Shown piece after piece: positions 52,524-60,257 of a DNA stretch of 64,000 nucleotides (the stretch's first letter is position 1; every line of letters begins with the position of its first letter). The position numbers were made by a program, and so were the translations under genes. Source of the stretch: Eikenella exigua (GTDB lineage: Bacteria > Pseudomonadota > Gammaproteobacteria > Burkholderiales > Neisseriaceae). The DNA lies in NCBI RefSeq assembly GCF_008805035.1, contig NZ_CP038018.1, positions 1,426,001-1,490,000 of the forward strand, read 5' to 3'. The notes under the pieces were generated by a model. The model was not told the origin of the DNA. It searched no databases and saw only the letters and a list, made by a program, of their open reading frames with translations.

Positions 52524-52628
52524 CGGTTTTAACGGCGTTGAAGCTGCGCTTTAGCTTCGCAGAAACTCCGTTTTCAGGTAGCCTGCGCTCCTAAAAAAGT
52601 CTTGCTAACCTAAATACCGAACAACCCC

Positions 52629-52871
52629 ATGTTTACCTCAGAAGAAGCTCAATCCCTGCTCGCCGAAAAAGGCATCGGCAAAACCGTGCTGCAACGCTTA
52701 CAGCAAATGGGTTTGGACGACGTGGCCAAACTGGCCGCTGCTGATGTTGCCGATGTATTGGAGCAGAGCGCGGCGCTCACCGGCAGCACTTGCTGGAAAA
52801 ATAGCCCACAGGCCAAAGCTGCTGTAGTCGCCGCCATTGCTTGGGCGGTAAACCGACAAAAGGCTACCTGA
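52629..52871 (+). CDS. Helix-hairpin-helix-like small protein, 80 aa
   Basis: MFTSEEAQSLLAEKGIGKTV at the start followed by LQRLQQMGLDDVAKLAAADV, which has the spacing of an HhH motif (G-I-G ... L...G), and one Cys in TGSTCWKNS. Neisserial isc loci carry a comparable hypothetical gene, as far as I recall. The last four codons (KAT and stop) come from an uptake sequence. DNA or RNA binding is inferred from the fold only. Confidence 0.6.
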   Translation: MFTSEEAQSLLAEKGIGKTVLQRLQQMGLDDVAKLAAADVADVLEQSAALTGSTCWKNSPQAKAAVVAAIAWAVNRQKAT

Positions 52872-52899
52872 AAACCTGATATTGTTTTTCAGGCAGCCT
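52861..52899 (+). terminator. Uptake-sequence hairpin that includes the stop of the HhH gene
   Basis: AGGCTACCTGAAAA pairs with TTTTCAGGCAGCCT (one mismatch). The first arm provides the TGA of the gene. Confidence 0.5.
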
Positions 52900-52927
52900 C
52901 TTAAGAACCTAAAACAAAGGAAACCCC

Positions 52928-53248
52928 ATGATTACACTCACACCCAACGCTGCCGAACACATCCGCAGCTTCCTCACCAAGCGCGGCAAAGGCGAAGGCA
53001 TCCGCATCGGCGTGAAAACCAGCGGCTGCTCCGGCATGGCCTACACGCTGGAATTTGCCGATGAAATCCTGCCCGATGATTTGGTGTTTGAAGGGCACGG
53101 CGTGAAAGTATTGGTTGATCCGAAAAGCCATATCTATCTCGACGGCACCGAGTTGGACTTCACCAAAGAAGGCCTGCAGGAGGGCTTCAAATTCGCCAAC
53201 CCGAACGTGAAAAACGAATGCGGTTGCGGCGAAAGCTTTAATGTTTGA
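52928..53248 (+). CDS. iscA: Fe-S assembly A-type carrier IscA
   Basis: A-type carrier that delivers clusters to target proteins. The 106-aa protein has the three conserved cysteines in KTSGCSGMAYTLEFAD and NECGCGESF. It closes the isc locus; hscB, hscA and fdx, which usually follow, are not in this window. Confidence 0.96.
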   Translation: MITLTPNAAEHIRSFLTKRGKGEGIRIGVKTSGCSGMAYTLEFADEILPDDLVFEGHGVKVLVDPKSHIYLDGTELDFTKEGLQEGFKFANPNVKNECGCGESFNV

Positions 53249-53270
53249 GCCCTTGGATTGGCACATCAGA

Positions 53271-53309
53271 AGGCTACCTGAAACCCCGATTGTGGTTTTC
53301 AGGTAGCCT
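53271..53309. terminator. Uptake-sequence terminator behind iscA
   Basis: Inverted uptake sequences with a 13-base loop between iscA and rlmE. Confidence 0.55.
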
Positions 53310-53350
53310 TATCGGCTACAATGCGGCCGTTTATTTGATTGGGATTGATG

Positions 53351-53971
53351 ATGGCAACCCGTTCCAAATCCTCTAAAAGCTGGCTGAACGAGCACGTGAA
53401 CGACCCCTATGTGCATCAGGCGCAAAAAGACGGCTACCGTGCCCGGGCGGCATACAAATTGCTGGAAATCAACGAAAAAGACAAGTTGATTAAAAACGGT
53501 ACGGTGTTGGCCGATTTGGGCAGCGCGCCGGGCAGTTGGTCGCAGGTGGCAGTTAAGCTGGTGGGGGCGCAGGGCAGGGTGTTCGCATTGGATATTTTGC
53601 CGATGGAGCCGATTACAGGCGTATCGTTTATCCAAGGCGATTTTCGCGAAAACGAGGTGTTGGAAGAGTTGGAAAACCTGCTCGAAGGCCGCGCGCTAGA
53701 CCTTGTAATTTGCGATATGGCACCCAATATGTCGGGCAATGCGGTAACCGATCAGGCGCGCAGCTATGTTTTGTGCGAGCTGGCGCTGGATTTTGCCGCC
53801 GATCATCTGAAAACCGGCGGCAATATGCTGGTTAAGGTGTTTCAGGGCGCGGGTTTTCAGGAATATATGCAGGCCATGCGCGGGGTGTTTGCCCAAGTGC
53901 AGGTGCGCAAGCCCAAGGCTTCGCGCAGCCGTTCCAGCGAGGTGTATCTGCTGGGCAGGAATAAGCGGTAA
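53351..53971 (+). CDS. rlmE: 23S rRNA (uridine-2'-O)-methyltransferase RlmE
   Basis: Methylates U2552 in the A-loop of 23S rRNA. The 206-aa protein has KDGYRARAAYKLLEINEKD, the SAM site VLADLGSAPGSWSQVA, LVICDMAPNMSG (catalytic Asp) and the C-terminal PKASRSRSSEVYLLGR. Two adjacent ATG codons (53348 and 53351) can start it; MATRSKSSKSW matches the family. ftsH follows, the conserved rlmE-ftsH order. Confidence 0.95.
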   Translation: MATRSKSSKSWLNEHVNDPYVHQAQKDGYRARAAYKLLEINEKDKLIKNGTVLADLGSAPGSWSQVAVKLVGAQGRVFALDILPMEPITGVSFIQGDFRENEVLEELENLLEGRALDLVICDMAPNMSGNAVTDQARSYVLCELALDFAADHLKTGGNMLVKVFQGAGFQEYMQAMRGVFAQVQVRKPKASRSRSSEVYLLGRNKR

Positions 53972-54037
53972 TCAGCAAGATGCTGGTTATCATTAGTTTT
54001 TTATTTGTGGCATTTTGATAGTTAGGAGCTTGTTACC

Positions 54038-56074
54038 GTGCGTAACACTGTTAGGACGATTTTGGTTTGGCTGTTTCTGGCCGGGGTGCTGCTTGCCTCG
54101 GCCCAAACGTTGCTAGGCAAGAGGGAAGACAAACAGCTGATCAACTATTCGCAGTTTATCCAGCAGGTAAACAAAGGCGAAGTGGCCAAGGTGGATATTG
54201 AAGGCACGCTGCTGAGTGGTTATGTGATCAAAGGCGAGCGCACCGACAAATCCAAGTTCTACACCAATGCGCCGATGGACGACAAACTCCTGACGATGCT
54301 GCAGGATAAGAACGTTGATTTCCGCTATATCCCCGAAGAAAAGCCCGGCCTGTGGAGCAATATTTTCTTCACCAGCCTGTTGCCGGTATTGTTGCTGATT
54401 GGCGCTTGGTTCTACTTTTTGCGCATGCAAAACGGCGGCGGGGGCAAAGGCGGAGCGTTTTCCTTCGGCAAAAGCCGTGCCCGGCTGCTGGATAAAGATG
54501 CCAACCGCGTAACCTTTGCCGATGTGGCCGGTTGCGACGAGGCGAAAGAAGAAGTGCAGGAAATTGTGGACTATCTCCAAGCGCCGAACCGTTATCAGAG
54601 CTTGGGCGGCCGCGTGCCGCGCGGAATTTTGCTGGCCGGCAGCCCGGGTACAGGTAAAACTTTGTTGGCCAAGGCGATTGCCGGCGAAGCAGGCGTGCCA
54701 TTTTTCAGCATCTCCGGCTCGGACTTTGTGGAAATGTTTGTGGGCGTGGGTGCTTCCCGCGTGCGCGATATGTTTGAGCAGGCTAAGAAAAATGCGCCCT
54801 GTATCATCTTTATCGATGAAATCGATGCCGTGGGCCGCCAGCGTGGTGCCGGTTTGGGTGGCGGCAACGATGAACGCGAACAGACTTTGAACCAGCTGCT
54901 GGTGGAGATGGATGGTTTTGAAAGCAATCAAACGGTTATCGTGATTGCTGCCACCAATCGCCCGGATGTACTCGACCCAGCCTTGCAGCGCCCCGGCCGT
55001 TTCGACCGCCAAGTGGTGGTGCCGTTGCCTGATATCCGCGGCCGCGAACAGATTTTGAAAGTGCACGCTAAGAGAGTGCCACTGGATGCTTCGGTGGATT
55101 TGGTGTCGCTGGCGCGCGGCACACCCGGTTTTTCCGGCGCGGATTTGGCCAACTTGGTGAATGAGGCTGCACTGTTTGCCGGCCGCCGCAATAAAATCAA
55201 AGTCGATCAGAGCGACTTTGAAGATGCCAAAGATAAAATCTATATGGGCCCCGAGCGGCGCAGCATGGTGATGCACGAAGACGAGAAACGCGCCACCGCT
55301 TATCACGAAGCCGGCCATGCCATCGTGGCCGAGAGCCTGCCGTTTACCGATCCGGTGCATAAAGTAACCATTATGCCGCGCGGCCGTGCGCTGGGCTTGA
55401 CCTGGCAGCTGCCGGAGCGCGACCGCATTTCGATGTATAAAGACCAAATGCTGAGCCAACTGGCCATCCTGTTTGGCGGACGCATTGCCGAAGATATTTT
55501 TGTCGGCCGCATTTCCACCGGCGCGTCCAACGATTTCGAACGCGCCACGCAGATAGCGCGCGAAATGGTGACGCGCTATGGCATGAGCGAAAAAATGGGT
55601 GTGATGGTGTATGCCGAAAACGAAGGTGAAGTGTTCCTTGGCCGCAGCATTACCCGCTCGCAGCATATTTCCGAGAAAACCCAGCAGGATGTGGATGCCG
55701 AAATCCGCCGCATTCTGGACGAACAATATGCGGTAGCCTACAAAATTTTGGATGAAAACCGCGATAAGATGGAAACCATGTGTAAAGCCTTGATGGAGTG
55801 GGAAACCATCGATCGCGACCAAGTGCTGGAGATCATGGAAGGCAAGCAGCCCAGTCCGCCGAAAGATTACAGCCACAATGTGCGTGGCGGCAACGACGCC
55901 GATGCCGGCAGCGCTGAGGCAACAGATGCAGGCGAAACTGACCAGCCTCTTGCCGAACCCGCTCCGGCTTTGGCAGATGAGGCTGCCGAGCAAGACCAAG
56001 CTGCCGTTCCGCTGAACGCACAGGCTGCAGAAGAATCGGAGCAGCAAGAGGCCACTGCCGACAAACAGCTTTAA
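54038..56074 (+). CDS. ftsH: ATP-dependent zinc metalloprotease FtsH
   Basis: Membrane-anchored AAA+ protease for membrane-protein quality control and regulated turnover (LpxC, RpoH). The 678-aa protein starts at a GTG with TTAGGAG upstream. It has two membrane helices (about 5-22 and 104-123), Walker A GSPGTGKT, Walker B CIIFIDEIDAVGRQRGAG, the SRH NRPDVLDPALQRPGRFD and the zinc site HEAGHA. The C-terminal 60 residues are an Ala/Glu/Gln-rich low-complexity tail. Confidence 0.97.
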   Translation: MRNTVRTILVWLFLAGVLLASAQTLLGKREDKQLINYSQFIQQVNKGEVAKVDIEGTLLSGYVIKGERTDKSKFYTNAPMDDKLLTMLQDKNVDFRYIPEEKPGLWSNIFFTSLLPVLLLIGAWFYFLRMQNGGGGKGGAFSFGKSRARLLDKDANRVTFADVAGCDEAKEEVQEIVDYLQAPNRYQSLGGRVPRGILLAGSPGTGKTLLAKAIAGEAGVPFFSISGSDFVEMFVGVGASRVRDMFEQAKKNAPCIIFIDEIDAVGRQRGAGLGGGNDEREQTLNQLLVEMDGFESNQTVIVIAATNRPDVLDPALQRPGRFDRQVVVPLPDIRGREQILKVHAKRVPLDASVDLVSLARGTPGFSGADLANLVNEAALFAGRRNKIKVDQSDFEDAKDKIYMGPERRSMVMHEDEKRATAYHEAGHAIVAESLPFTDPVHKVTIMPRGRALGLTWQLPERDRISMYKDQMLSQLAILFGGRIAEDIFVGRISTGASNDFERATQIAREMVTRYGMSEKMGVMVYAENEGEVFLGRSITRSQHISEKTQQDVDAEIRRILDEQYAVAYKILDENRDKMETMCKALMEWETIDRDQVLEIMEGKQPSPPKDYSHNVRGGNDADAGSAEATDAGETDQPLAEPAPALADEAAEQDQAAVPLNAQAAEESEQQEATADKQL

Positions 56075-56124
56075 AATCACGGTGTATTATTTTCCTGCCA
56101 ACACATCCGATGAAAGGAAAGACA

Positions 56125-56274
56125 ATGAGCCAAAACGAAAACCTCCAGCCCGAATCCGCCGGTAACAATGCACCGCAAGTGCAGGATGATACCGAGCTGA
56201 AGGTGCTCAACAATGCCGACAACAACAACGGCGAAACCACCGAAAGCGGCTGCTGCGGCGTTTGTGGCGGCTAA
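56125..56274 (+). CDS. Small protein with Cys-rich CCGVCGG tail, 49 aa
   Basis: ATG at 56125 after GAAAGGAAAGACA gives MSQNENLQPESAGNNAPQVQ, then DDTELKVLNNADNNNGETTE and SGCCGVCGG. The Asn/Gln/Glu-rich stretch is likely disordered; the three-Cys tail would suit metal or thiol chemistry. A strong ribosome site and the stop close to the motif support expression. It lies 50 bases after ftsH. I do not know a named family. Confidence 0.65.
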   Translation: MSQNENLQPESAGNNAPQVQDDTELKVLNNADNNNGETTESGCCGVCGG

Positions 56275-56296
56275 GTTTGATTGGTTCTTTCAATAA

Positions 56297-56374
56297 AGGC
56301 TACCTGAAAGCGTAAGCTTCAACGCAGTTAAAACGAGCTCGCGAGTTTCTGCGAAGCTAGACTTTCAGGTAGCT
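56297..56374. repeat. Extended uptake-sequence hairpin behind the Cys-rich peptide gene
   Basis: AGGCTACCTGAAA, AGCTTCAACGCAGTTAAAAC, GAGTTTCTGCGAAGCTAGAC and TTTCAGGTAGCT: the fullest example of the element with both interior half-sites. Confidence 0.6.
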
Positions 56375-56395
56375 TTTTGCTTGTACTGTCACAGT

Positions 56396-56470
56396 ATAGC
56401 GATAAAGCTTTCTGTAAAGAGTGAACGATGCAAACCAACGAGGTATGCAGAAGCCGCTTTGAATACCAGA
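56396..56470. repeat. Half Correia-like element
   Basis: TATAGCGATAAAGCTTTCTG followed by ACCAACGAGGTATGCAGAAG resembles one end and part of the interior of the miniature element; the other end is not visible. Confidence 0.3.
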
Positions 56471-56558
56471 AAGGCTACCTGAAAGTAGGCTTTGCACATG
56501 TCTGCGAAGCCGATTTTCAGGTAGCCTTTTAATTTTATTGTCGAACGGTACTCAGCCC

Positions 56559-57062
56559 TTATCCTTGCCGCCTGGCGGCCATGCGTTTGCCGATGATGTG
56601 CAGTTCGGCTTCGGAGATTTTTTGGTCGCCTAGGTCGAACAGCTGCTCTTCGCGTGGAATGTGGAAGTCGTAGCCGGCAGTGAAGCGGGAGATGAGTTCG
56701 AGGTTGAGTGGTGTGCCGTCGGCAAGGGAGGCCAGGTGTTGGTTGAGTAAATCCCAGCTGCTGTGCAGGGATTGGTGTTCGCTTTCCAATTCTTGGATCA
56801 GCGCCTTGGCTTCGGGGGCGTATTGCAGCAGTAGGGGAAAGAAATCTTCTTCTTCGTCTTGGTGGTGTAGAAGAGCGGCTACATTGAAATAGTGACAGAT
56901 TTGGGTAACGGCTTGCTCAGCTACAGTGTTGTAGCCGTGCTGTTGCAGATAGTCGGGCAGGGCGTGCAGCTGGCTGCAGAAGCGTTTTACTTTGCCATGG
57001 CAGGCGCGCAGCATGGCGGTGGGCTGCTCGAAGGTAACGGAGCTGGTGTTGAATAAGTCCAT
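56559..57062 (-). CDS. Hemerythrin-domain protein, 167 aa
   Basis: Four-helix bundle expected to bind a di-iron (or O2/NO-sensing) site. The His/Glu pattern is visible: MLRACHGKVKRFCSQLHALP, ICHYFNVAALLHHQDEEEDF, LESEHQSLHSSWDLL and FHIPREEQLF. The start is the ATG at 57062; the frame is open further upstream but lies in an uptake sequence. It follows bfd on the same strand. A role in iron storage, repair of Fe-S clusters or O2/NO sensing is inferred from the neighbours. Confidence 0.85.
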   Translation of the reverse strand: MDLFNTSSVTFEQPTAMLRACHGKVKRFCSQLHALPDYLQQHGYNTVAEQAVTQICHYFNVAALLHHQDEEEDFFPLLLQYAPEAKALIQELESEHQSLHSSWDLLNQHLASLADGTPLNLELISRFTAGYDFHIPREEQLFDLGDQKISEAELHIIGKRMAARRQG

Positions 57063-57172
57063 GATGTGTATTGTTGAGGCTACCTGAAAAGCAAAATGCT
57101 GCCGTAATACGGCAGCAGTGTCAATGTGTGGACAGGGTTGGCCGAGCTGGGTGCGCGGTGGCAAAACTGCGG

Positions 57173-57373
57173 CTATTGCAGATTGTTTTTGCCGGCAGCA
57201 GCCTGATGGTTATCGCTGTGGTTGCCTAGGTAGGAAACGGCCAAATCGGCGCAGCAGCCGCAGCAGGTGGCCACGCCCAAGGCGTTTTGCAGGTCAGTAA
57301 GGCTGGTGGCTCCGGCGGCAACAGTTTCTTGAATCTGGCGGTCGGAAATGGCATTACAAACACAAACAAACAT
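57173..57373 (-). CDS. bfd: Bacterioferritin-associated ferredoxin
   Basis: Small [2Fe-2S] protein that reduces bacterioferritin to release stored iron. The 66-aa protein has MFVCVCNAISDRQIQETVAA with the CxC pair and VATCCGCCADLA with the CxxC pair, the Bfd spacing. A Fur-box-like site lies just upstream, so induction under iron starvation is likely, as known for bfd in other bacteria. Confidence 0.9.
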   Translation of the reverse strand: MFVCVCNAISDRQIQETVAAGATSLTDLQNALGVATCCGCCADLAVSYLGNHSDNHQAAAGKNNLQ

Positions 57374-57402
57374 GAGTGTGCCCCTTAAAAATAGTTGTTC
57401 TA

Positions 57403-57423
57403 TTGATAATCAGTATTATTAGT
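57403..57423 (-). promoter_or_regulatory. Fur-box-like operator upstream of bfd
   Basis: GATAATCAGTATTATTA on the plus strand matches most positions of GATAATGATAATCATTATC and lies about 30-50 bases before the bfd start. Confidence 0.6.
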
Positions 57424-57509
57424 GTATAGTAATGGAAACTAATTTAGTATGGCAATAGGTTTTTATGTAAATGGGAGGGCAGGGAAAAGTTGCAGTTGTG
57501 GCCTTGGTA

Positions 57510-57572
57510 TATAGCTAAAGCACTTCTCTATCCTACTGCGTTGGCTCGCCTTGTATGAGTGCTTCAGCTATG
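57510..57572. repeat. Short Correia-like element (copy 6, internally deleted)
   Basis: TATAGCTAAAGCACTTCTCT then CTACTGCGTTGGCTCGCCTT and an end CTTCAGCTATGG, 63 bp: both ends but less interior. The remaining 57424-57740 contains the hairpin at 57625-57673 and no gene. Confidence 0.5.
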
Positions 57573-57624
57573 GCCTTTCTGGCTGCTACAAACCTTCTCT
57601 ACTATTTGGCCAAACTAACATAAA

Positions 57625-57673
57625 AGGCTACCTGAAATTTAGCTTCGTAGAAGCTGGAGCTTTCAGGTAGCCT
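57625..57673. repeat. Extended uptake-sequence hairpin
   Basis: AGGCTACCTGAAATTTAGCT, CGTAGAAGCTGGAG and TTTCAGGTAGCCT, with the interior motif in degenerate form. Confidence 0.5.
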
Positions 57674-57740
57674 TATTATGTTGGCAGGATGAGCTTTACC
57701 CACTATTCTCTGTGCAATGATGGGCTATATATTAGCCCCC

Positions 57741-57905
57741 CTACTCCGGTTCAGAATCTGCCTGCCCGTTTAAAACGGGCAAGGCCAAGGTTTCGCCGTT
57801 TCCGCCCACGAATTCAATTTCACACTCATCTTTACCGTATATATCCAGAATCACGCTGTGTGTGCTGACAGACAGGCGGTGTTCGGGAATGTCTCTAATC
57901 AGTTC
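57741..57905 (-). pseudogene. DUF4926-like small protein without start codon
   Basis: The minus strand reads DRVVELIRDIPEHRLSVSTH, SVILDIYGKDECEIEFVGGN and GETLALPVLNGQADSEPE with a stop, which looks like the DUF4926 pattern (D.V.L..D.PE..L..G..G.VV..Y....YEVEF...G.T.A). The open frame extends into the end of the neighbouring gene but has no ATG or GTG. It is a fragment or uses an unusual start. Confidence 0.45.
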
Positions 57906-57907
57906 AA

Positions 57908-58645
57908 CTACCCTATCTTGTTGGCAGAAAGTGTCTCTATTTGCAACGCTGGCCAGATGCCGTGTGGTGGCAGCAGAAGCCGGCCCCGGCCGTACAGCTG
58001 CTCTTCCAAGACCAATGCCGCAGACAGAAAGGCAAATTGGTGCGGCATGACGGTGATGGCGTCATCAATTGTAGCGGTACTTATCCGCCAGCCATGTTGC
58101 CCTGGCAGCAGGCTACCTGAAACTTGCCACCACATGCTGCCTTCCTGCTCCTCTTGTCCCGACTGCTCATAAGCCCAGCCCAGCAGCACGGTTTGCCCGG
58201 GCTCGGCCAGCAATGCATTCAGCACGGCATACAGCGGGCTGAGGCAATCGGCGGCATCGACGGCGAGAAACACGCTGTTGCCGCTGCTGCCGAGGATTTG
58301 CGCCAGCTGGAAGGTAGCGGCGTTGTGGAGGTTGGCCATGAAATCGAGCGGCGAGGGCTGGCTGGCGGCAAGTTTTTGCTGCATCGCGGCCATGCGCGAG
58401 GGGGAGCTGAACGGCGAGGCGAGATAAATGGCAGGGTTTTCAGGTAGCCCTTGGCACAGCGGCAAAGCGCCAAGCAGGGCGAGCAAGGTGAAACGGCTCA
58501 GGCGGCGGACATCGATGCCGTATTGCTCGCGCAAAAGGCGGTGCAGTTCGGCATCGGGCTGCTGCGGCTCGGCGATAAAACGGGCAGTGGCTTGGAGATA
58601 GGCCAAGGTTCGGCCTGGATTTAATGGATTCAACATCATCAACAA
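57908..58645 (-). CDS. Ketosynthase-like N-terminal protein (chain-length-factor type), 245 aa
   Basis: Belongs to the beta-ketoacyl synthase N-terminal-like group found in aryl polyene and related fatty-acid/polyketide clusters. Visible are LSRFTLLALLGALPLCQGLP, YLASPFSSPSRMAAMQQKL, SPLDFMANLHNAATFQLAQI (the KS helix without active-site Cys) and VFLAVDAADCLSPLYAVLNA. No catalytic Cys-His-His triad, so probably a partner or chain-length factor of the ketosynthase encoded upstream. Start codon uncertain (several Met at the N-terminus). Confidence 0.65.
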   Translation of the reverse strand: MLMMLNPLNPGRTLAYLQATARFIAEPQQPDAELHRLLREQYGIDVRRLSRFTLLALLGALPLCQGLPENPAIYLASPFSSPSRMAAMQQKLAASQPSPLDFMANLHNAATFQLAQILGSSGNSVFLAVDAADCLSPLYAVLNALLAEPGQTVLLGWAYEQSGQEEQEGSMWWQVSGSLLPGQHGWRISTATIDDAITVMPHQFAFLSAALVLEEQLYGRGRLLLPPHGIWPALQIETLSANKIG

Positions 58646-58661
58646 TACTTTTCAGGTAGCC

Positions 58662-59777
58662 TCAACCCTGCCAATCCAACACCCAAGCGCAATGACTGCC
58701 GCCGAAGCCGAGGAAGTAGTTCAGATAGCTGCCGTTTGGCAGCGGCTGGCCGTGCAGGGTGGGCAGGGGAAAATCCGAAGCGGCAACAGGCAGGGGCGGC
58801 AGGCGGCCTTGTTGCAGGGCTGAGTGATGCAGGGCGGTTTCCAAAGCGGCGGTGGCGCCGAGGGTGTGGCCGGTGTAGGGTTTGAACAGCAGGGACGGAG
58901 TATGCGGCCAGATTTGGCGGCGCACCTGCTTTTCTACTTCATCGCTCAAGCCGCCGCTGCCGTGGGTTTTCACGCCGCATAAATCCGACGCGGCCATTCC
59001 GGCGCAGCGCAGGCATTCGGCAAGCAGGCTGTGCAGCGGTTCGGCGGAAGAGGCGGTGAGGTTGAGGTGGTCGGTTTGCGCAGTGAAGCCGTGCAGGCGG
59101 CAAACGTAATCACGGTGCGGCTGGGAAGAGAGTGCCAGCGCAGCCATGCCTTCGCCCAACACCAGCCCGCCGGCATTAAGAAACGGCAGCCTGCCCGGCT
59201 CGGTGTCGAGCAGGTTCATGGCATGGAAATGCTCAAAGGTGAGCCAGTTGAAGCTTTCAAAGCCAACCACAATGGCACGTTCGGTCACGCCGTTTTCGAT
59301 GCTGCGGGCGGCGGCGAGCAGGGCTTGGGCGGCGGCGGTGCAGGAGGTGGCGAAGCTAAATACGTTGGGGCTGCGGAAACGGGTTTTCAGGTAGCCTGCA
59401 ATTTCACACAGGGTGTAGTGTTCTTCTTCGGGGCTAGCAGCCGGCGCGGCTTCGCGGTCGGACATCACATAGGAGGTGGAGCCGATGAACACGGGAATAC
59501 CGGCCAGGTTGTCTGCCTCCCAGCCGGCCGCGGCGGCGGCTTGGCGGATTTGAGCCTCAATCCAGCCGCACAGCTGCGCCAGCGTGGCCGGAGCGGCGGG
59601 GAAGGCGGCAAAATACGGCAGCTCGCGCGGCTGCCCTAGGCCTTGGGCGGTGCGGAGGACGGGCGGCAAGAATGAGGTTTCAGGTAGCCCGAACGGGCGG
59701 CTGCCCTGCCCTTGTGCGCACCAATAGCTGCTACCGCACAAATAGGCGGCTCGGGATGGAGTGTTTGCAGTGTTCAT
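58662..59777 (-). CDS. Beta-ketoacyl-ACP synthase (KAS I/II type), 371 aa
   Basis: Condensing enzyme that elongates an acyl chain on an acyl carrier protein. The catalytic Cys lies in NVFSFATSCTAAAQALLAAA, the first His in CGVKTHGSGGLSDEVEKQVR, the second in LLFKPYTGHTLGATAALETA, and GFGGSHCAWVL closes the fold. It is somewhat shorter than FabF (about 410) and belongs to a cluster with ACP and an exporter. An uptake sequence encodes GYLKTR within it. Confidence 0.85.
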   Translation of the reverse strand: MNTANTPSRAAYLCGSSYWCAQGQGSRPFGLPETSFLPPVLRTAQGLGQPRELPYFAAFPAAPATLAQLCGWIEAQIRQAAAAAGWEADNLAGIPVFIGSTSYVMSDREAAPAASPEEEHYTLCEIAGYLKTRFRSPNVFSFATSCTAAAQALLAAARSIENGVTERAIVVGFESFNWLTFEHFHAMNLLDTEPGRLPFLNAGGLVLGEGMAALALSSQPHRDYVCRLHGFTAQTDHLNLTASSAEPLHSLLAECLRCAGMAASDLCGVKTHGSGGLSDEVEKQVRRQIWPHTPSLLFKPYTGHTLGATAALETALHHSALQQGRLPPLPVAASDFPLPTLHGQPLPNGSYLNYFLGFGGSHCAWVLDWQG

Positions 59778-59780
59778 TTT

Positions 59781-60257
59781 TCAGGTAGCCTCAAGCGGTC
59801 TGCCCGGCATTTCCAGCAATTCCCATTCATACTCCGCATCATGGATGGCTAGCGCATAGCCGTTTTCAAGATACAGCCCGAAATCGTCATGTTGTTCAAA
59901 CCAATGATCCAACGCGGCCTGCAAGGCGGGCAGGGAAATGCGCGCCCAGAAGCCGAAGCCATTTTCTTCTAGGCTTATCCACGCCGTATCGGCCAGTAAG
60001 GCGCGTACCCGGTGCACCATTTCGGCGCGGGCGGCTTGGTGTTGGACTTGGCGGAACGGGTGGTCGATGATGCCGTTTTGATGAAACGGGAACACGGCGG
60101 CAGCCGGGCGGGCGGTGCGGTAGATACCGCTGTCGACAAACCGACGAGCAATGTCGCCATCTGTGGATTGGATGTCGGCAATGTTTAAAAAGGCATAGCG
60201 CTGCTGCAAGCGGGCTTGGGCGTTGCGTTGTTGGAGTTGGGCGATTTTAGAGTTCAT
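59781..60257 (-). CDS. Hypothetical protein of the ketosynthase cluster, 158 aa
   Basis: Starts MNSKIAQLQQRNAQARLQQR at 60257 and shows soluble alpha/beta composition (AIHDAEYEWELLEMPG near the end). It lies between the ACP and the ketosynthase genes, and its stop (EAT*) is part of an uptake sequence. No family recognised; its position suggests a cluster-specific role. Confidence 0.65.
   Translation of the reverse strand: MNSKIAQLQQRNAQARLQQRYAFLNIADIQSTDGDIARRFVDSGIYRTARPAAAVFPFHQNGIIDHPFRQVQHQAARAEMVHRVRALLADTAWISLEENGFGFWARISLPALQAALDHWFEQHDDFGLYLENGYALAIHDAEYEWELLEMPGRPLEAT

Noticed and set aside
54113..56080. A 655-codon open frame antisense to ftsH
   Set aside because: It mirrors ftsH codon structure, has His/Gly-rich nonsense composition and no ribosome site; ftsH on the plus strand has all family motifs.
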